64,000 nt of DNA from JAWWOL01 sp963797535 (GTDB lineage: Bacteria > Actinomycetota > Actinomycetes > JAWWOL01): assembly GCA_963797535.1 (NCBI GenBank), contig CAWCPQ010000001.1, positions 3,038,001-3,102,000 on the forward strand, written 5' to 3'. Every line of letters begins with the position of its first letter. Within the stretch, counting starts at the first letter, position 1. Of the stretch, positions 62,236 through 64,000 are shown piece by piece. Below the pieces are notes generated by a model. That model had not been told where the DNA came from. It worked only from the letters and a program-made list of their open reading frames with translations, and did no database searches. The position numbers and the translations under genes were made by a program.

Positions 62236-62949
62236 ATGACAAATCTTGATGCTGCGAAGGGGAATCCGGTCGCGCTGGTGACCGGCGGATCGCGCGGACT
62301 GGGCCACGCCCTCGTCACCGCTTTGCTGGGCCTCGGCTGGGACGTCGTCACCGACGGCCGAGACGCCGAGCGACTGGCGCACGCTCTCGATGGGTGGCCG
62401 ACCGGTCGGGTCACGGCCATTGCCGGGGATGTGGCCGATGCCGGGCACCGTGGGGCGTTGGCCGCGGCGGTGCGTTCGCGCGGCCGGTTGGACCTACTCG
62501 TCAACAACGCCAGCGTTTTGGGGCCGATGCCTCCACTCGAGCGGCTGCCATTGACGGCGCTGCGCTCGGTGTACGAGGTCAACGTGGTGGCGCCGCTGTC
62601 GTTGTTCCAGCTCGTCGACGAGTGGCTCACCTCGTCGGGCGGGGTCGTCGTCAACCTGTCCTCCGACGCGGCCCGGGAGGCGTACGAGACCTGGGGCGGC
62701 TACGGCTCGGCGAAGGCTGCGCTGGACCAGATCAGCGCCGTCCTCGCTGCTGAGCGCAAGGATCTCAAGGTCTACGCGTTCGACCCCGGCGACATGGCGA
62801 CCGCGCTGCAGCAGGAGGCGTTCCCCGACGAGGACGTGTCCGACCGGCCGTCACCGGAGTCGGTCGTGCCCGCCCTGCTGCGCTTGATCACCGAGGGCTT
62901 GGACAGTGGCCGCTACACCGTCGCGGAACTGCAGGCGGTGCGGGTGTGA
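62236..62949 (+). CDS. SDR family oxidoreductase, probable SoxR target
   Basis: 237 residues from the ATG at 62236 (a GTG at 62227 is possible). TGGSRGLGHALVTALLG, NNASVLGP, VVVNLSSDAAREAYETWGGYGSAKAAL (with Tyr and Lys) and a C-terminal FDPGDMATALQQE. A short SDR next to soxR is a common target and may reduce quinones or other redox-cycling compounds. Its stop overlaps the GTG of the queA-like gene (GTGA), so the two are probably co-transcribed. Confidence 0.9.
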   Translation: MTNLDAAKGNPVALVTGGSRGLGHALVTALLGLGWDVVTDGRDAERLAHALDGWPTGRVTAIAGDVADAGHRGALAAAVRSRGRLDLLVNNASVLGPMPPLERLPLTALRSVYEVNVVAPLSLFQLVDEWLTSSGGVVVNLSSDAAREAYETWGGYGSAKAALDQISAVLAAERKDLKVYAFDPGDMATALQQEAFPDEDVSDRPSPESVVPALLRLITEGLDSGRYTVAELQAVRV

Positions 62950-64000
62950 AGGCGCAACGTTCCATCGCATCCTTCGACCTGCCGGCTGGGCGCGTGGCCA
63001 CCGGCACCCCGGAGAGCCGCGGACTGGCTCGCGACGGCGTGAAGCTGCTCGTTGCGCAGCCGGGATCCGTTGCGCACCAGACGTTTCACGATCTGCCGTC
63101 GCTGCTGAGTCCCGGCGACGTGGTCGTGGTGAACACGTCGGCAACGATGGCCGCCGCTGTTGACGCAGTCCGTGGTGACGGGCGTCAGCAAACCGTCCAC
63201 GTGTCGACCGTGCTCGACGACGGGTCGTGGGTGGTGGAGCTGCGGCTGCCCCACGGTCCCGCTCGCGACGGCGCCGTCGGTGAGGTCGTCGGCCTGCCGG
63301 CGGGGCTTCGGCTCGAGCTGGAGCAGCCCTACCCCGATCCACTGGCCGCGCTCACGCGGTTGTGGCGGGCAACGCCGTCGACGCCGGTCGAGGTCGGCGA
63401 CTTCCTGAACCGGGTCGGCCGGCCGATCGCGTACGACTATCTCGAGGCGGACTATCCGCTGGCGGACTACCAGAACGCGTACAGCCGGCAACCGCACTCC
63501 GGGATGGCCAGCGCCGAGATGGCGAGCGCCGGACGGCCGTTCACCGCCGAGCTGCTGGTACGGCTGATGGCGCGCGGGGTCACCATCGCGCCGGTCGTGC
63601 TGCACTGCGGCGTCTCGAGCCAGGAGCTGGGCGAGCCGCCGTTGCCGGAACGATTCGCGGTCCCCGACGACACCGCTCGGCTGGTCAACAGCGCGGTCTG
63701 GGCCGGGCGCCGGGTGGTAGCCGTGGGCACGACGGTCGTGCGGGCGCTGGAAACCGTGGCCGCCGACTGGGGCACCGTACGACCGGGTTGTGGCTGGACC
63801 GATCTCGTGCTGGGACCGGACCGGCCGGCCAGGGTGGTCACCGGTCTGGTCAGCGGGCTGCACCCGCCGGAGGCCAGTCACCTCCTGCTGCTCGAGGCGG
63901 TCGCGGGGGCGGAGCTCGTGCAGGAGGCGTACGCAGCCGCCGTGCCGAACGGCTACCTGTGGCACGAGTTCGGCGACTCGATGCTGTTCCTTCCCGGTCC
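62946..64000 (+). CDS. queA: S-adenosylmethionine:tRNA ribosyltransferase-isomerase (QueA-like), 3' end outside window
   Basis: A GTG start gives an open frame to the window end (351 residues seen). The QueA family is shown by SIASFDLPAGRVATGTPESRG, VVVVNTSATMAAAV, YQNAYSRQPHSGMASAEMAS (in place of YQTVYA..GSVAAPTA), VVLHCGVSS and HEFGDSMLFLPG at the edge. QueA adds the epoxycyclopentane group to preQ1 in tRNA. The motif differences and the coupling to a SoxR-controlled SDR suggest the divergent actinobacterial QueA-like branch, whose substrate may differ. The symbol is for the family only. Confidence 0.8.
   Translation, partial: MKAQRSIASFDLPAGRVATGTPESRGLARDGVKLLVAQPGSVAHQTFHDLPSLLSPGDVVVVNTSATMAAAVDAVRGDGRQQTVHVSTVLDDGSWVVELRLPHGPARDGAVGEVVGLPAGLRLELEQPYPDPLAALTRLWRATPSTPVEVGDFLNRVGRPIAYDYLEADYPLADYQNAYSRQPHSGMASAEMASAGRPFTAELLVRLMARGVTIAPVVLHCGVSSQELGEPPLPERFAVPDDTARLVNSAVWAGRRVVAVGTTVVRALETVAADWGTVRPGCGWTDLVLGPDRPARVVTGLVSGLHPPEASHLLLLEAVAGAELVQEAYAAAVPNGYLWHEFGDSMLFLPG

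Overview
The window is very GC-rich and gene-dense. It carries actinobacterial signatures: GTG starts, 4-nt ATGA/GTGA gene overlaps, leaderless promoters, an ECF41 sigma factor, DUF2510 and DUF2252 proteins, a poly-Cys sulfur leader peptide and a ydaO-type c-di-AMP riboswitch. I read it as a chromosomal segment of a free-living, soil-type actinobacterium. The genus cannot be told from sequence alone. There is no phage, IS element, rRNA or CRISPR array.

1-12.7 kb is an organosulfur-scavenging locus. Two transcription units diverge from one intergenic region (5.5-6.0 kb). The left unit encodes a cupin, an acyl-CoA-dehydrogenase-like monooxygenase, an SsuD-type FMNH2 monooxygenase, an alpha/beta hydrolase and a flavin reductase. 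The right unit encodes a complete peptide-type ABC importer and a second SsuD-like monooxygenase. Each unit begins with its own short leader peptide of the cysteine-attenuator type, and each leader start codon sits exactly where transcription should start. A two-component system follows (12.7-14.9 kb).

15.5-40.4 kb is an envelope/exopolysaccharide locus. It opens with a secreted protein of about 2,160 residues (malectin-like, beta-propeller and Ig-like domains). Four secreted GH26-like glycosidases, two on each side, bracket a minus-strand polysaccharide operon. In transcription order that operon is flippase, glycosyltransferase, 44-aa membrane peptide, polymerase/ligase, chain-length protein with a degenerate kinase domain, and a polypeptide that appears to carry three glycosyltransferase modules. 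The first GH26 gene is under a c-di-AMP riboswitch. The last two have leaders that can hide their ribosome binding sites in covarying helices.

40.4-64 kb is ordinary chromosome: tRNA-Ser(UGA), a 3-oxoacid CoA-transferase, a hexapeptide acetyltransferase, DUF2252, an L-fucose-like catabolic operon (FAH hydrolase, MDR and SDR dehydrogenases, PfkB kinase), a desaturase, an ECF41 sigma factor with its epimerase partner, CorA, an HD-GYP protein fused to a CBM2-like domain, SoxR with its operator, and a QueA-type gene running off the end.

At least fourteen single-base frameshifts lie between 8 and 32 kb, many in short homopolymers, and none was seen from 33 to 64 kb. The reading frames are otherwise well conserved, so these are either sequencing/assembly errors or very recent decay. 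I annotate the affected genes as pseudogenes but describe the intact product.
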